Position numbers and translations under genes: made by a program. Below the pieces are notes generated by a model that did not search any database, was not told where the DNA came from, and was given only the letters and a program-made list of their open reading frames with translations. A stretch of DNA of 64,000 nt from Megachile rotundata (taxonomy: Eukaryota; Arthropoda; Insecta; Hymenoptera; Megachilidae). The stretch lies in contig NC_134995.1 of assembly GCF_050947335.1 (NCBI RefSeq), positions 11,012,501 to 11,076,500 on the forward strand, in the 5' to 3' direction. This document shows, in pieces, positions 1 through 11,100 of the stretch. How positions within the stretch are numbered: position 1 is the stretch's first letter; each line of letters opens with the position of its first letter.

Positions 1-1259
1 GTAAACGAGTCGATCCGGATTATGCAAAACGTCCGGCGACTGAAAGGCCGTGTTCGGGGAGATCGAAAGGGAAGCGGCGAGCGTTTACTAGCGCGTTGCT
101 CTGTCCGAAAGAAAGGAAAAACGTTTCGTTCCATTTTCCCGAGTTCGATTTCGAGAATTTCACCGATCCTTAGGAAGTTTGATTTTGCACGGATTTGCCG
201 TTCACCGGGCACATTGTTCGTGGCCAGCTTTGTTTCCTGCGAGTAAGCCCGTATAAAAACGAGTCTTTCTAAGACCGTTCTCGTTTTGTTTTCACGGTAA
301 AGATGCGTTTAACCGGGTCAAGATTACACAATGAAATACCCATCTTTGGACGTCGATCCTTTGCAAGCTCGTCTTCGCGAATTCGTCCTCGGAGCAGAGA
401 AAAGAAAACGCGCGAACGGTCTGCCGATCTTTTTACGCGAGAATCATTCATTCGAGAGAATTGGAAGTAATTCGACCTAATACGAGGTCGCGGAAAGTAA
501 ATCCGACTCGTGCGGATTAACCGCGGTGCTAGAAAGGTTAAACGAAGATCGGAGGTTCGCGAGATAGCTACCTTCGGCTTTGGGAACTCGACGCCTCGAG
601 AAATCCCGTCGTGGAAGATCGGAAGCAGACAGCCAGAGAGCACGATTCAGCAATGTAAATAGGGAAGGAATTCGTAACCCGATTTTAACTTCCGGTAGTC
701 TGGATCCGGATCGCGTTACCGTGGATCCCTTTGTTCGCGGAAAAACGATTTGATCGTTGGCCCCGTGATTACGCTCCTCTGGATAGATTTTTTGAAGGGG
801 TGGGTGGAAGGAAATAAATTAGGAGGAGCAACGTGATCGGCGAAGAAAAGAGCGGTAGCTCGGTGGCACGGGGAACAATAAAGACGCCGAGAGGAAGAGA
901 GGAAAGTAAGTAGACGGGACGCGATGCGGCGGTTAGAAGGAACGGAGAGGACAAGCAAAGTCGAGAGGACAAAGAGGTTGGGGTCGCCGGCCGTTCCTCC
1001 TAGGTGCGCGTCTTTCGGTTTTACAGTTTGCTCCATACGTTTAACGTAATATAACTGTCGTTTCGAGTGTCGACCTTCGAAATTTTACGAAGAATTTTTA
1101 CACGCGGACAGATACGCCCTTATCACCGATCGCTCGCGATACGGCGATATCGATATCGCACGATGAATTTTAGGCCTCCGTTATACTCGACCACTTAAGA
1201 ATAAAACTTTCCAGAGTTTTCAGGAATTCTGACCGATTTCGAAACTTTTGCTTCTCCTT
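1..1259. other. Noncoding DNA, no gene seen
   Basis: I see no coding exon here. The open frames present look like chance products of TCG/CGA-rich DNA: they are rich in Arg and Ser, have no recognisable motif, and overlap on both strands. It may be intergenic or lie inside a long 5' intron of the cadherin gene that becomes visible at 22,934. Confidence 0.5.
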
Positions 1260-1469
1260 TTAACACTGGAACTACCATCCAAAATGACTGGTTCAGATTT
1301 CTCATTTTATATTACAAAATTTTATTGTCGTAATTTTATGGAAATGTCTGTCATATTTTAGGTAAGAACTAGTGCTATGTTACTTGATGCTTTAGTAATT
1401 ATTTCCCTTTGTATTTTATTTTTCATTCTTCGATAAACGAGCATTTAATGTCGGTGATTCTTGTGTTAA
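1260..1469. mobile_element. TTAA-flanked miniature inverted-repeat element, family A, copy 1
   Basis: A segment of about 210 bp is bounded by TTAA at both ends (1260-1263 and 1466-1469). The ends are weak inverted repeats: TTAACACTGGAACTACC on the left, and TTAACACAAGAATCACC reading in from the right. A second copy starts at 2056 with the same order of words. TTAA target sites with short terminal repeats are typical of piggyBac-like elements. At this length it is non-autonomous. An uninterrupted TTAA at 1445-1448 marks the site that is occupied by another element in copy 2. Confidence 0.6.
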
Positions 1470-1470
1470 G

Positions 1471-2055
1471 CTTTTTCAAGTTGGAATTTTCAAGTTCTTC
1501 CAGTTGGAATTTTTTAGCTTTTTCAAGTTGGAATTTTCAAGTTCTTCCAGTTGGAATTTTTTAGCTTTTTCAAGTTGGAATTTTCAAGTTTTTCGAGTTG
1601 GGATTTTTTAGCCTTTTCAAGTTGGAATTTTCAAGTTCTTCCAGTTGGAATTTTTTAGCTTTTTCAAGTTGGAATTTTTAAGTTCTTCCAGTTGGAATTT
1701 TTTAGCTTTTTCAAGTTGGAATTTTCAAGATTTTCGAGTTGGAATTTTTTAGCTTTTTCAAGTTGGAATTTTCAAGATTTTCGAGTTGGAATTTTTTAGC
1801 TTTTTTAAGTTGGAATTTTCAAGTTCTTTGAGTTGGATTTTTTTAGCCTTTTCAAGTTGGAATTTTCAAGTTTTTCGAGTTGGAATTTTTTCAGCCTTTT
1901 CAAGTTGGAATTTTCAAGATTTTCGAGTTGGAATTTTTTAGCCTTTTCAAGTTGGAATTTTCAAGTTTTTCGAGTTGGGATTTTTTAGCCTTTTCAGGTT
2001 GGAATTTTCAAGTAATTTCGAGTCAAAATTTTCAAGCTTCTTCAAGTCGAAATTT
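1471..2055. repeat. Minisatellite, about 47-bp unit
   Basis: About twelve tandem units of roughly 47 bp are present, each built of two related half-units of about 23 bp that share the words CAAGTTGGAATTTT and AGTTGGAATTTTTTAGC. Units differ by point changes such as cttccag versus tttcgag. The array fills nearly all the space between two copies of element A. It is AT-rich and very T-rich on the given strand, unlike the surrounding CpG-rich DNA. Confidence 0.9.
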
Positions 2056-2513
2056 TTAACACTAGAACTACCAACCAGTCAAAATGGCTGGTTTCAGATT
2101 CCTCATTTTATATTACAAAATTTCATTATCATACTTTTATAGAAATGTCTGTCATATTTTGTTGAGGTAAGAGTTCTATATGTTACTTGATGTTTTAGTA
2201 TTTATTCCCCTTTTCATTTTATTTTTCATTCTTTTATAAACGATCATTTAACCCCTTGCCATTTATTTACGAGGTGCGTCAGTCAAGACTAACCATTAAT
2301 GACTATAACATTAAAACGAACAAAGAAAATGAAACTGTTCTAAGTATTTTATATTCAGGGATCCTTGACAACGCACATTATAGTTGGATCTAAAATTCAA
2401 GTTGAAGAGTATTCAAAATTTGAGTAACCATTAATCACATTTGAGTTGTGAGTGCGTCACGAGTGAGACTCGTCAAAGCACGGGAAGGGGTTAACGTCGG
2501 TAATTCCAGTTAA
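2056..2513. mobile_element. Family A element, copy 2, interrupted
   Basis: This copy runs from TTAA at 2056-2059 to TTAA at 2510-2513. It matches copy 1 through the shared words ACTACCA, TCATTTTATATTACAAAATTT and ATAGAAATGTCTGTCATATTTT, then breaks at a TTAA (2248-2251) where another element is inserted. It resumes at 2491-2494 with CGTCGGTAATTCCAGTTAA, the counterpart of TGTCGGTGATTCTTGTGTTAA in copy 1. Confidence 0.65.
2248..2494 (-). mobile_element. TTAA-flanked miniature element, family B, copy 1, nested in A
   Basis: An element of about 240 bp sits between duplicated TTAA sites, with terminal inverted repeats CCCCTTGCC and GGGAAGGGG. Internal words include GACTGACGCACCT and TTTGACGAGTCTCACTCGTGACGCACTCA on the reverse strand. 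Both recur in the copies at 4611 and 49861. The exact TTAA duplication inside element A shows that it is a younger insertion. A piggyBac-type non-autonomous element is the best reading. Confidence 0.7.
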
Positions 2514-4610
2514 CGAATCCTGAATGATTCGTTTCTCGTAGACTTTTTTAACCGTAATGCGCTGTGATTTAAGAATATATAAGATATCAACACAAGGGAA
2601 GCAGGGTGAAAGGGGATCAAAGGCCGGCCTTGGCCGAACGCGGAAGCTAATTCGTGTCAGGCGTGTTATCGTCGCCGAATTCATCCCAATTGGTCGGATT
2701 TGGCGGCAGGGTTATCGAGTTTAGAGCCGTGCCTCCCGACAGGAGCGACCGAACGCGAGGCTGACACGAGTCCGCGCCGCCAGAAATACATTTGCATTTG
2801 AAAATCGTCCGTCGACTGACAGCCGTTTATGATGAGCACGATTCGTGACACGCGCAGGCAACCGATGTGTGATTCGCGTGCAGATTTTCAGCGTTTGCTG
2901 TTTCGATCGTTTTCAATCGAAACAACGTTGTTCCCAACGACAAACAACGGAAGCTTCGAAAATAGATCCATCTTCGAGGAACTGCATTTTAGCGATTCTA
3001 GGACAATTCCCTTTAAAACGGGGTAATATTAACTTTTCGAATAGCTCTTCCGCTTTTGGGTAAATGATTAACGAGATCCCCTGCACTCGTTTTCAACTTC
3101 GTGTTTCTCCAAAAATATTCCGACTGTGGACCTATAACTTCCATTTCAGCGGACGTTCGTTATAGTTAAATCTGGATCCAATATTTTTTTAATCGCCGTT
3201 TTAAAAAAAGAAAAATCGGTATCGTCCATCGAAACTTTTAAAGGGAGAGAAGAAAGCGATCCGCTTTTTCCGAGTTTTCGTGATTTAAAGGAAAGCGGAG
3301 AGTGGTTCGGAAATCTGCGAAGAATATTTGGCAAAGTCGTTCTGGAACAAAGCGAATTTTCCCGTTTTTATTCGGTCGAATCGGTCTGGCCAATTTCCGC
3401 GTTTGCGCTGCGGGTCGAGGCGTCGCGACGTGCTCCGCTCGCGATTAATGTTGCGTCGAGTTTGAAGGAGTTCGCGTATCCGTTTAACGAACGAGCGGAC
3501 GAAATTTTCGTTCGGTAATTTTTCCTTTGGACACGTAACGAGTTTACCGCGTCGATTCGTTGAGCGCGGGAGAAAGAAGGGAACGCGTAGAGAAATCGGT
3601 AACTCGTAATTACGGATTAAAAAGTTACAACGAGAAAAGGAAGTTCTAAACGAAAGCGGGGCGAGATCGGGAAGAAGTTGCGCGCCGAGCATGCCAAGAT
3701 CTCTCGTTCCGACGCGTCCCTCGAATCGTCGAAAGTCGCTTCTAATTTTCCGTTCCTGTTTCTTTTTCTCTCTTTCGGAAAGTCTAAGCAACGAAAACTA
3801 TTCGCGTGTCTCGTTAAGACGCCGGTAAGCGGAAATGGAACGCGTCGCGACGACCGACGCGCAAACACGAGCCCTCTCGAGCTGTAACGATTCGTCGTCG
3901 CAAGAGTGTTCGATGAGGAGACGCCTACTCGACGTTCTCGTCTTCTTCGGCGACCAACCGCGAATATCGCTTGACTCTGCAGAATTCTTACATCTTTACG
4001 CTCCTACGCTTCCTTCCACTTCTACTTCCTCTTTCTCCCTCGGCCTTGCGCTCCCTTCGTTTCACAAACCCTTTCCTCGACCGCTTTAACTCCGTTTTTC
4101 ACTTAATCCGCGATCGACTTGTCCACGGTCCAGAAACGCTTTTCGATCGAAACGTTTCTGTTGCTCCACGTTTCTTCGGGTACCGCTTGAAAGTTAGAAG
4201 CGGAAGGTCGACGACTGACGTAGTCGCATATACCAGCTGTACAGTCCACTGCAAATCTGCATTCCGATACTGTATCGAAAATTCTGCAATTAAACCGGGT
4301 TTTAAAATTAGAACTGCATATCCATTCGATAACTGTCGAGATATTTTGTTTTTCGATTCTTTAGAAGATTTACGAGGTCTTTTCGTTTACATTTTTGTTT
4401 AAACCTAGTGGTATATAATGTGCACTTTTGAAATTAAAAATGGCGTTAAAAAATAAATAAACGAACGGCGAAACATAAATTGGTACACAGATTTATTCTT
4501 TATCTTCATGAAAATCAATTCTGATTTCAAGAAATGTATTTTAACAACTTGTGTTCTCTTTAATAAGAAGCTTGTAGAGCGGTCATTGGACTGATTTGGT
4601 AGTTTTAGTG
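2514..4610. other. Noncoding DNA, no gene seen
   Basis: No supported exon is present. The right edge (about 4588-4614) reads ACTGATTTGGTAGTTTTAGTGTTAA, which is the reverse complement of the left end of element A, so a degraded third A end, or a relative sharing that terminus, probably lies here. Confidence 0.45.
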
Positions 4611-5062
4611 TTAAATTGCACTGTTTTGACGAGTCTGACGCTCTCGTACCTCGGCTGTGATCAATTTCACTCAAATTTTGAATACGCTTCAATTTGGAAT
4701 TCAAGTCCAATTATTTGCATAGTCAACAATTAAATAATAACATATTGAAATAACATTTCAATTTTGTTGTCTATTTTAATGTTATATTAGAAAAGTAATC
4801 AAAATTTCGTTTGCTTTCGAAAAACATTTATTTACTAAAGAAACCTTAAATGCTAATCAACAAAATAATTTCCATTATTTTCTAACGCTTTTTGTTAGCG
4901 TAAAGGCAGCTGTTCGATTCCCTCTTTGAAAAAGTCCTTCAATTTTTCATTGAAAAGCTTTGAAGTCATCAAAGAAATTTTGATTACTTTTCGGTACCCC
5001 TAATATCTTAATTGGGCAATGACTGACGCACCTGACGAATAAGTCATAGTGGAAGGAGTTAA
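4611..5062 (+). mobile_element. Family B element, copy 2, interrupted
   Basis: TTAA bounds it at 4611-4614 and 5059-5062. It carries the B-specific words TTTTGACGAGTCTGACGC, ACGCTTCAATTTGGA and ATTTGCATAGTCAA, then GACTGACGCACCTGACGAAT near the right end. Between these blocks (4790-4992) lies a foreign inverted-repeat segment that is absent from the copy at 49861, so the element was hit by a second insertion. Confidence 0.6.
4790..4992. mobile_element. Small inverted-repeat element C, nested in B copy 2
   Basis: The ends GAAAAGTAATCAAAATTTC (4790-4808) and GAAATTTTGATTACTTTTC (4974-4992) are perfect 19-bp inverted complements. No open frame is visible inside, so it is non-autonomous. The family B copy at 49861-50122 lacks this block and shows the uninterrupted arrangement. 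The flanks contain TA on the left and GGTA on the right, which suggests but does not prove a Tc1/mariner-type insertion. Confidence 0.6.
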
Positions 5063-5248
5063 AGTCACCCTTTGTACTTCACTTACAAAATCACCCTTAC
5101 TCCCTTCATTTACGAAATGTGCAACAGTGTGGAGTACGTGACAATTATTTTATATTTTTCATTTATTCTAAGTAGCAAGTTAAATTCAGATAATGAATTA
5201 TAAGGTACAAGAGGGTCGAGGCGCCCTCATAGAAGCGCAAAGGGTTAA
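5059..5248. mobile_element. Possible further TTAA-type element
   Basis: A stretch between TTAA at 5059-5062 and TTAA at 5245-5248 has CACCCTTTGTAC near the left end and GCGCAAAGGG at the right end. The right terminus matches those of the elements at 18034 and 61210. The left end is degenerate, so the boundaries are uncertain. Confidence 0.35.
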
Positions 5249-7470
5249 CCTCGTTTTCGGGAACGCGTAAGCGTAGGAATGAGGGTATTTAGAAATAGGA
5301 GAAGTTGAAATCGATAAGTTTAGGAAACTGAAAGATGTTGAAATACGTTGGGCGTTTGCAGGCGAGTGTACACGCGAGTGGTTAAGAAAACGGTGCAGTT
5401 ATAAATACGAGGTCACGTATTAACGGAGATTTTCGCAAAAATGGCGTTACGTTCGCGGTTAGAGCACGTTTGACGAGAGTATATCGGCGTGGACGAAGAG
5501 GATTAACGCGCTGGTATCGCGTCGCGTGCGGGAAGGAGAATAAAAGAAGGAGACGATGACGAAAAAGCCGGTTGCACAGGGTATGCGGTTACCGTGGAAC
5601 GCGACTCTCGCGAACGCTTGTCCCTCGAGCGAGCGATTTCGCGACCTTCTCCGCTCTAAAACGGCCCGACCACTTTGGAATTCTCCGGCGAATTTGCTTT
5701 CGGGAAATTCGATTAGGGCGGAACGAATCGAACCGACGACGGAGAAAGATTCGCAAACAAGACTTTGGAGAAGTTCTCGTCAACGTTTTTCGTTGCGCTG
5801 CTCGGAAGCGAGGACTTTTCTTCTTCCGCTTCCTCGGGTAAACAACCGCGCGCATTTTTCGATGGATTTGTTCTCGAACGTCGGACAAAGCTTTCGATAC
5901 GTTCGAAATCATTGATTTTATTTCCCGGGGAAGAAAGGTTACGTTTTCCCTCTCTGCCGGCGACAAATACGAAAGCCGATCAAACAAGGGGTAGTTTCAT
6001 AACGGTAAGCAATGGCGAAGTCGCTTTTCTGGCTGTCCGTCAAAGACTCCATCGACGGATGACTAATTCAGGAAGACGGAAGGCGATTCATCGATCGTCG
6101 TTCGAAATCGCCCACGCGAACGCGTCAGCGCTCGATGACTCGGCCACTCGACGTATCGCGCTCTTCCCGTAACTAGTTTTCCCCTAATCTCGTTGCACTC
6201 GTCAGATTTCATATAACCGACGCTTCATATTATGCGATACTTTGCCCCTTTGTCCCGACTCGAAACGTAATCAACTTTACGCGAAATAAAAAATGCAATT
6301 TTACTTTTCATATTTCTCGCGGCAGTCGCGCGTTAAAAAGTCAAATATCAAAGTTGGAAACGCTTATAATTCAACGAAACGTGAATTGTTCTGTTATATC
6401 GCGGTCCTCGAACATTCCCGCGTCACGGAAATCTTAATATTTCGAGTACGCGGCTGCGTAAGCCCCGTCGTTTATTTTCGCTCGCCAATGATAGGAAGGA
6501 AACAGTCCGTCAGTCGAACGCTTCGAATATTAACTCGCGAGAGACCTGGATATCTTGTGTTGCTTCGGAATGCTTGGGAATACGAGCAATTAGTAGGCGA
6601 GGCTAATTGCGAACCACGATATGCTTCGGATACGTATTGAATCGCAAAATCGAATTCGACCTTGCGTTATCTCCTATTATTATTTTCTCGTGTCCCTTCG
6701 TTACGAGCTTCTTCTACCGTTCGCACGAACATTCGCGCGCTTCAACTATTTGCAAAATTTTGCACCTCTATCTCCTTCCGCGAAATGTTTACACGAACGC
6801 GATAGATAACAAAAATCTTGGTGATTTATCCGCCGCGATAAACGATATTTCTTCCGGTTTTTCTGCATCGAAACGTCGATTAGCGAAACGGCATAAGTTA
6901 TCGCGAACTGTTCCGCGCAACCGAACCCCGAGGGTTACGATAACGTCAAAAAATTAAATAGCGCGCATTAATCGTGTATTCGGAGATACTTTTACCGCGA
7001 TTAGCTTCGCGGCTTTATCGCCGCGTATCGTTTTATCGGGTTTAAACGTATTCGGTTGTTAAAATCGACCGGCAAAATTTACCGGCTAATTTCTCGCGTT
7101 CTTCTCCGCCATCAATTTTTATCGAGTTCCCAGTTATTCGATTTGCAGCCGGTAAGTCGCGACGAATTCGTGTCGAGTCGTTTCTCCAAATGTTTCCTCG
7201 GCGTACGTGTCAGCGCGTACGTCGCGTTTAGATCGTACACGGAATACGTGGCTGGCACCTTTAACGAACCTTACCCGTACCGGTTAAACGTTTTGTCTCG
7301 CGCGTCGTGATCCCCCAAACGAATACACCGCGAATTCAAACACCGCGTTTATCGTTCACGAACAGACGTACGATAACGAATTTGGGAGATCCGCGGGTGT
7401 CCCGGGAGGGAACACGCCTTCGCGTCGGGCACAAATAACTTGACAAGCAAATTAACAAAGATGTAAGACT
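5249..7470. other. Noncoding DNA, no gene seen
   Basis: The open frames here have no motif, no convincing start and no splice partners. Composition is CpG-rich and typical of the surrounding noncoding DNA. Confidence 0.45.
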
Positions 7471-7552
7471 CCCTCGCAAAGGGACATCACTTTCCTGAGA
7501 CTTGTAGTATTTAAAAATCTACTTATAAGAAGTTCTAGTTAACAATTAACCT

Positions 7553-7625
7553 AAGAGCCAAGTGGCTAAGGCAGTAGCGTGAAGGACTGATAATCGCTCG
7601 ATTGCTGGATCGAATCCCATTGTCG
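7553..7625 (+). other. tRNA-like sequence, possible SINE head
   Basis: The stretch holds an A-box-like GTGGCTAAGGCAG and, about 35 bases later, a B-box-like GGATCGAATCCC, and is followed directly by a run of T. The spacing and both boxes resemble a serine or leucine tRNA, but the acceptor and anticodon stems do not pair well. I read it as a decayed tRNA or the head of a tRNA-derived SINE rather than a working tRNA gene. Confidence 0.4.
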
Positions 7626-7626
7626 A

Positions 7627-8103
7627 TATTTTTTTTTTTTCTTTCAATTCTTATCTCAACTTTAAGCGTAACATTTATGAAAGCTTATGACATGTGGAAA
7701 ATGGGATTTGATACAGTAATCCATCGATTTAGCCTTTTGCGCTACGCTCTTAACCTAACGCGAGCTCCAAGGCGATTTTCAAATGCAATTTTTTCGGAAA
7801 AATCTTGTGGAGCTTTTGCTTAATTAACTTTGGAAACGTAAATACTGCAAGTTTCAGAAAAATCCGTTTCTTATATTATTTTTTTTTCTTTCAATTTTTA
7901 TCTCAACTTTAAGCGTACCATTTATGAAAGCTTATGACATGTGGAAAATGGGATTTGATACAGTAATCTATCGATTTAGCTGTTAGCCTAACGCGACCTC
8001 CAAGGCGATTTTCAACTGCAATTTTTTCGGAAAATCTTGAGAAGCTTTCGCCTAATTAACTTTGGAAACGTAAATACTGCAAGTTTCAGAAAAATCCGTT
8101 TCC
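7627..8103. repeat. Two tandem copies of a 247-bp unit
   Basis: The words CTTTCAATT.TTATCTCAACTTTAAGCGTA and GGGATTTGATACAGTAATC recur 247 bp apart, ending in both copies with GCAAGTTTCAGAAAAATCCGTTTC. Copy 1 follows the tRNA-like sequence. Weak inverted ends (GCAAAGGGACA near 7476, TGTCCCTTTGC near 8112) flank the whole block, so it may be one composite mobile element of about 640 bp. Confidence 0.75.
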
Positions 8104-8121
8104 GACCTTGGTGTCCCTTTG

Positions 8122-11100
8122 CCTGACCACTTGTCTTGCCTAAGCACTTGCTTAGCGTAAACACGACTTCGAATTTTCCTCGTAGGCAAAGGTCGCCGAG
8201 TGGCCCCGGGAAAACCTAGTCCTAAAGGACCGTAACGTTTCCGAGCACGTCACGTAGGCAAAAGCGTCACTCCGGGTGAAAACGCGGTATGTATCGTAGC
8301 TTGAACGCGGTGTTTCCGTTTACTGGTTCTTTTAAATTTCCGCGTGCTCGAGGTTGGATTACGAGGATATACCGTAGGGAGCGTTTCATCTCCGGAAGTT
8401 ATTCGGGGATGAAGAAAAAAGGAAGTTTCGGTGGAGTATTTTTAACCGTCCGTTCCGAAAATAATCAACGATGTGGAGGGGTGCGAATGTCTGTTCGTTT
8501 AAGCCTTGACGGAGTTTAAGCCGAGACGTTAATGGTAAATCGATAGTCGCGATAGCGGTCGAGAGAGGCCGTGCATCGAAACGAACGGGAAAGAAAGTAA
8601 CGCGGTTCCGTTAGATTCCGTTTCTGCTCGCTTAACTGGACACGGGAAGCCGTCATCGGACGCTGGCGGTTTTTCGTTGTACCGATTTACGGAGAATAGA
8701 CCGGGAGTTATCGTCGATCGCGTTCGTCGAAAAGCGGCCTATGCCCGCTTATCAGGGCGCGGCAGTCGAAACGTAATCGTACGCTCGACCGATGACGATT
8801 CATCGGGGAGGGGACAGAGAGAGAAAATGCTAGGTTGCATTACATTTCACGAGAAACCGTTAAGGCTGACTCGTTCCGAAAGAGGACAGCTAATTTCGAT
8901 CGAGTCACTTTCGGTAAACTCGTGAACGTTAAACTACGCGACGCACTCGTATCGGAAGCTAGTTCGCAACTTCGGTAAAGGGTTACTCTTTTTAGTATCG
9001 TTTATCCGTCAACCCTTTTATAACGAGATTTATCCGACCAAGCGTAGCCACTCGATTTACGCGCGACTGAATCACGCGAACATTTTCGATTTTTGACGAA
9101 CGGCAGTCGTAATGCATTCGCATCTTTGCATTTGTGACTCGACTCGATCGAATGATATCTCGGGATATTCTCATTTATTTACTACTTACAATAAGTAAAG
9201 AATATATTCTGAATTAATTTTAAATTAAAGAACGCAGAGGGTTAATTTTGTACGAAATACATCTCGAAAAGACAAGACCCACATTTCTAGAGAGTACGTA
9301 CTGTGCACTCGTTATGAGCCGCAGCAATTCAGGGAAGCGGGTCTTGTTCCCCGATCCGACCGATATGTATGACTGCAAATTATTCGCTCGAAAATACGTG
9401 CGAATACTCGCAGTAGATCGTAGTTTCTGTTCGGTATGCTGTCGGTGCTCGTCTTGCGGGTATATATAAAAATGATGGGCGCAGGCAACATGGGTTGCCT
9501 AGCCTCCGCACGATAACGCGTATGCATCCATCGCTGTTATTCGTTCCAGCTGCCTCGACAAAATCCTACGTATTTATTAATAGATTACTTCGGAGGCGCA
9601 CTCGTCTACGTGCACGGATAACCTCCGACGCACGATAAGAGCGTCGCGATAACCGAACGATCGAATGGAACGAGCTCGTTTCTCGGAACTTCGCTTCGGA
9701 GTTGACTCACGCGCGGGATACCTGAATCGATGACGTCATCGACATTCTCGTCGGTCTTGTCACGCGGACGATCGTTAGGCTCTTGTACGAGTTCCTCCTC
9801 TGGCCTCTCGCTTCCACGCGTACGGATTCTTCGAGGCGCAACGTTCCGACTCTTTCGGATCTTCTCGGTCGTCGATCGTCCGGATAAAATACCGCGTTTT
9901 TCCTCGATTCCGTTTCTCTCGTTGCATCGAAACCTTGTTCGTGATTCGAAAAAGCGTTCGGTCGACGTTCCGCGTTTGGCTCCGTTTTTCCGCCGCGACC
10001 GCGTCTGGTTTTTTCAGCGCCGATCGTTTATTATCGTCCGGGTCGAAGCGGGTAACCAGGATCGAGGAGAAACAAGACGGAGCCGCGTTGCACGCACCTG
10101 TTACCGCTCGACCCGTTTCTCTCGCGTCGCCGTTTCCCATCGACCGAAGCAACCATGGAAATTAAACGTCGACGTAAAGGAAGAAGAGTCACGAGATAGT
10201 TCCTGACGGTTCGGCGGGCATGCGCGCGGGCTCGCTCGGCCGAAGGGGAGTACTCGCTTAATTGTCCCTTGGTCCCTCGGCGCAACGTGAGAACCGCGAA
10301 CAAAGGGCGTCCGTGAGAAACGCGTTTGCGTTCGACGTATCCCTCGAGACGGTTCTTCTTCCGAATCTACTGGCCCCGTTTTCCCCGATGACCCCGTTAA
10401 CCTCGGCGAAACGAACCATTTTAACCCTAATCATCGTCATTTCTTAGTTTTCGAGCTATTAGGTATTTCCAGGTGTATCGAGGCCACTTTTCGCGTTAAT
10501 TTTAGCTGGAAATTCGCGTAACACTCCGTGGGATAACGAAACGATCGATCGTTGACTCCGGATATCGCGCGGGGTCTCCTCTCGTTAGCGATGTTCTTTC
10601 TCTCGAGCGGGATCGGATAATTTTGCGAGTTAGAACGGGGGTAGGAAAGACGAGACTCGCGACGGATAGCGGTAGCGGCGGTAGTTTGGAAGGGAAGATA
10701 CGGTGTCTGGTGGCAGGGCAGCGTAACGAGGTAAAGTAATGGAGATTGGTGTGGACCGTGAGCTCGCGCAAAAGGGGTTGCTCGTTTGGTAGGTCTAAGA
10801 GGTGACGGGCGTCTTCCGAGACGACGTTGGAAACCGCGCTTTTGCTCGAGTCCTCTTGGTCGGTAACTCATTAACGTAAGTAGCTGTTAGAGAAGGGTAA
10901 GACATTGTTCGGAAGGGACGTAAATTCGCGTCTTCGCTGGCAATTTCCGCCCTTCGACCACGGGCAGCCGTCGCGGGTAATTCGATTGCAACGATTCTCG
11001 AGAAGATCGCAAAGTTCGAGTCTTTCGGATTTTTTCGTCCGAGCACGATCGATCTTCGTTAGAGCGTGAAATTTCGTTCGTATCCAAGCAGCCGATTCCC

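Noticed and set aside
4405..4710. 101-codon reverse-strand frame
   Set aside because: It overlaps the ends of mobile elements A and B, is Lys/Ile-rich from AT-rich DNA, and has no homologue that I recognise.
7602..7823. Hydrophobic frame IPLSIFFFFLSILIS
   Set aside because: It arises from a T-tract next to the tRNA-like sequence and lies in the 247-bp repeat; its start is not ATG.
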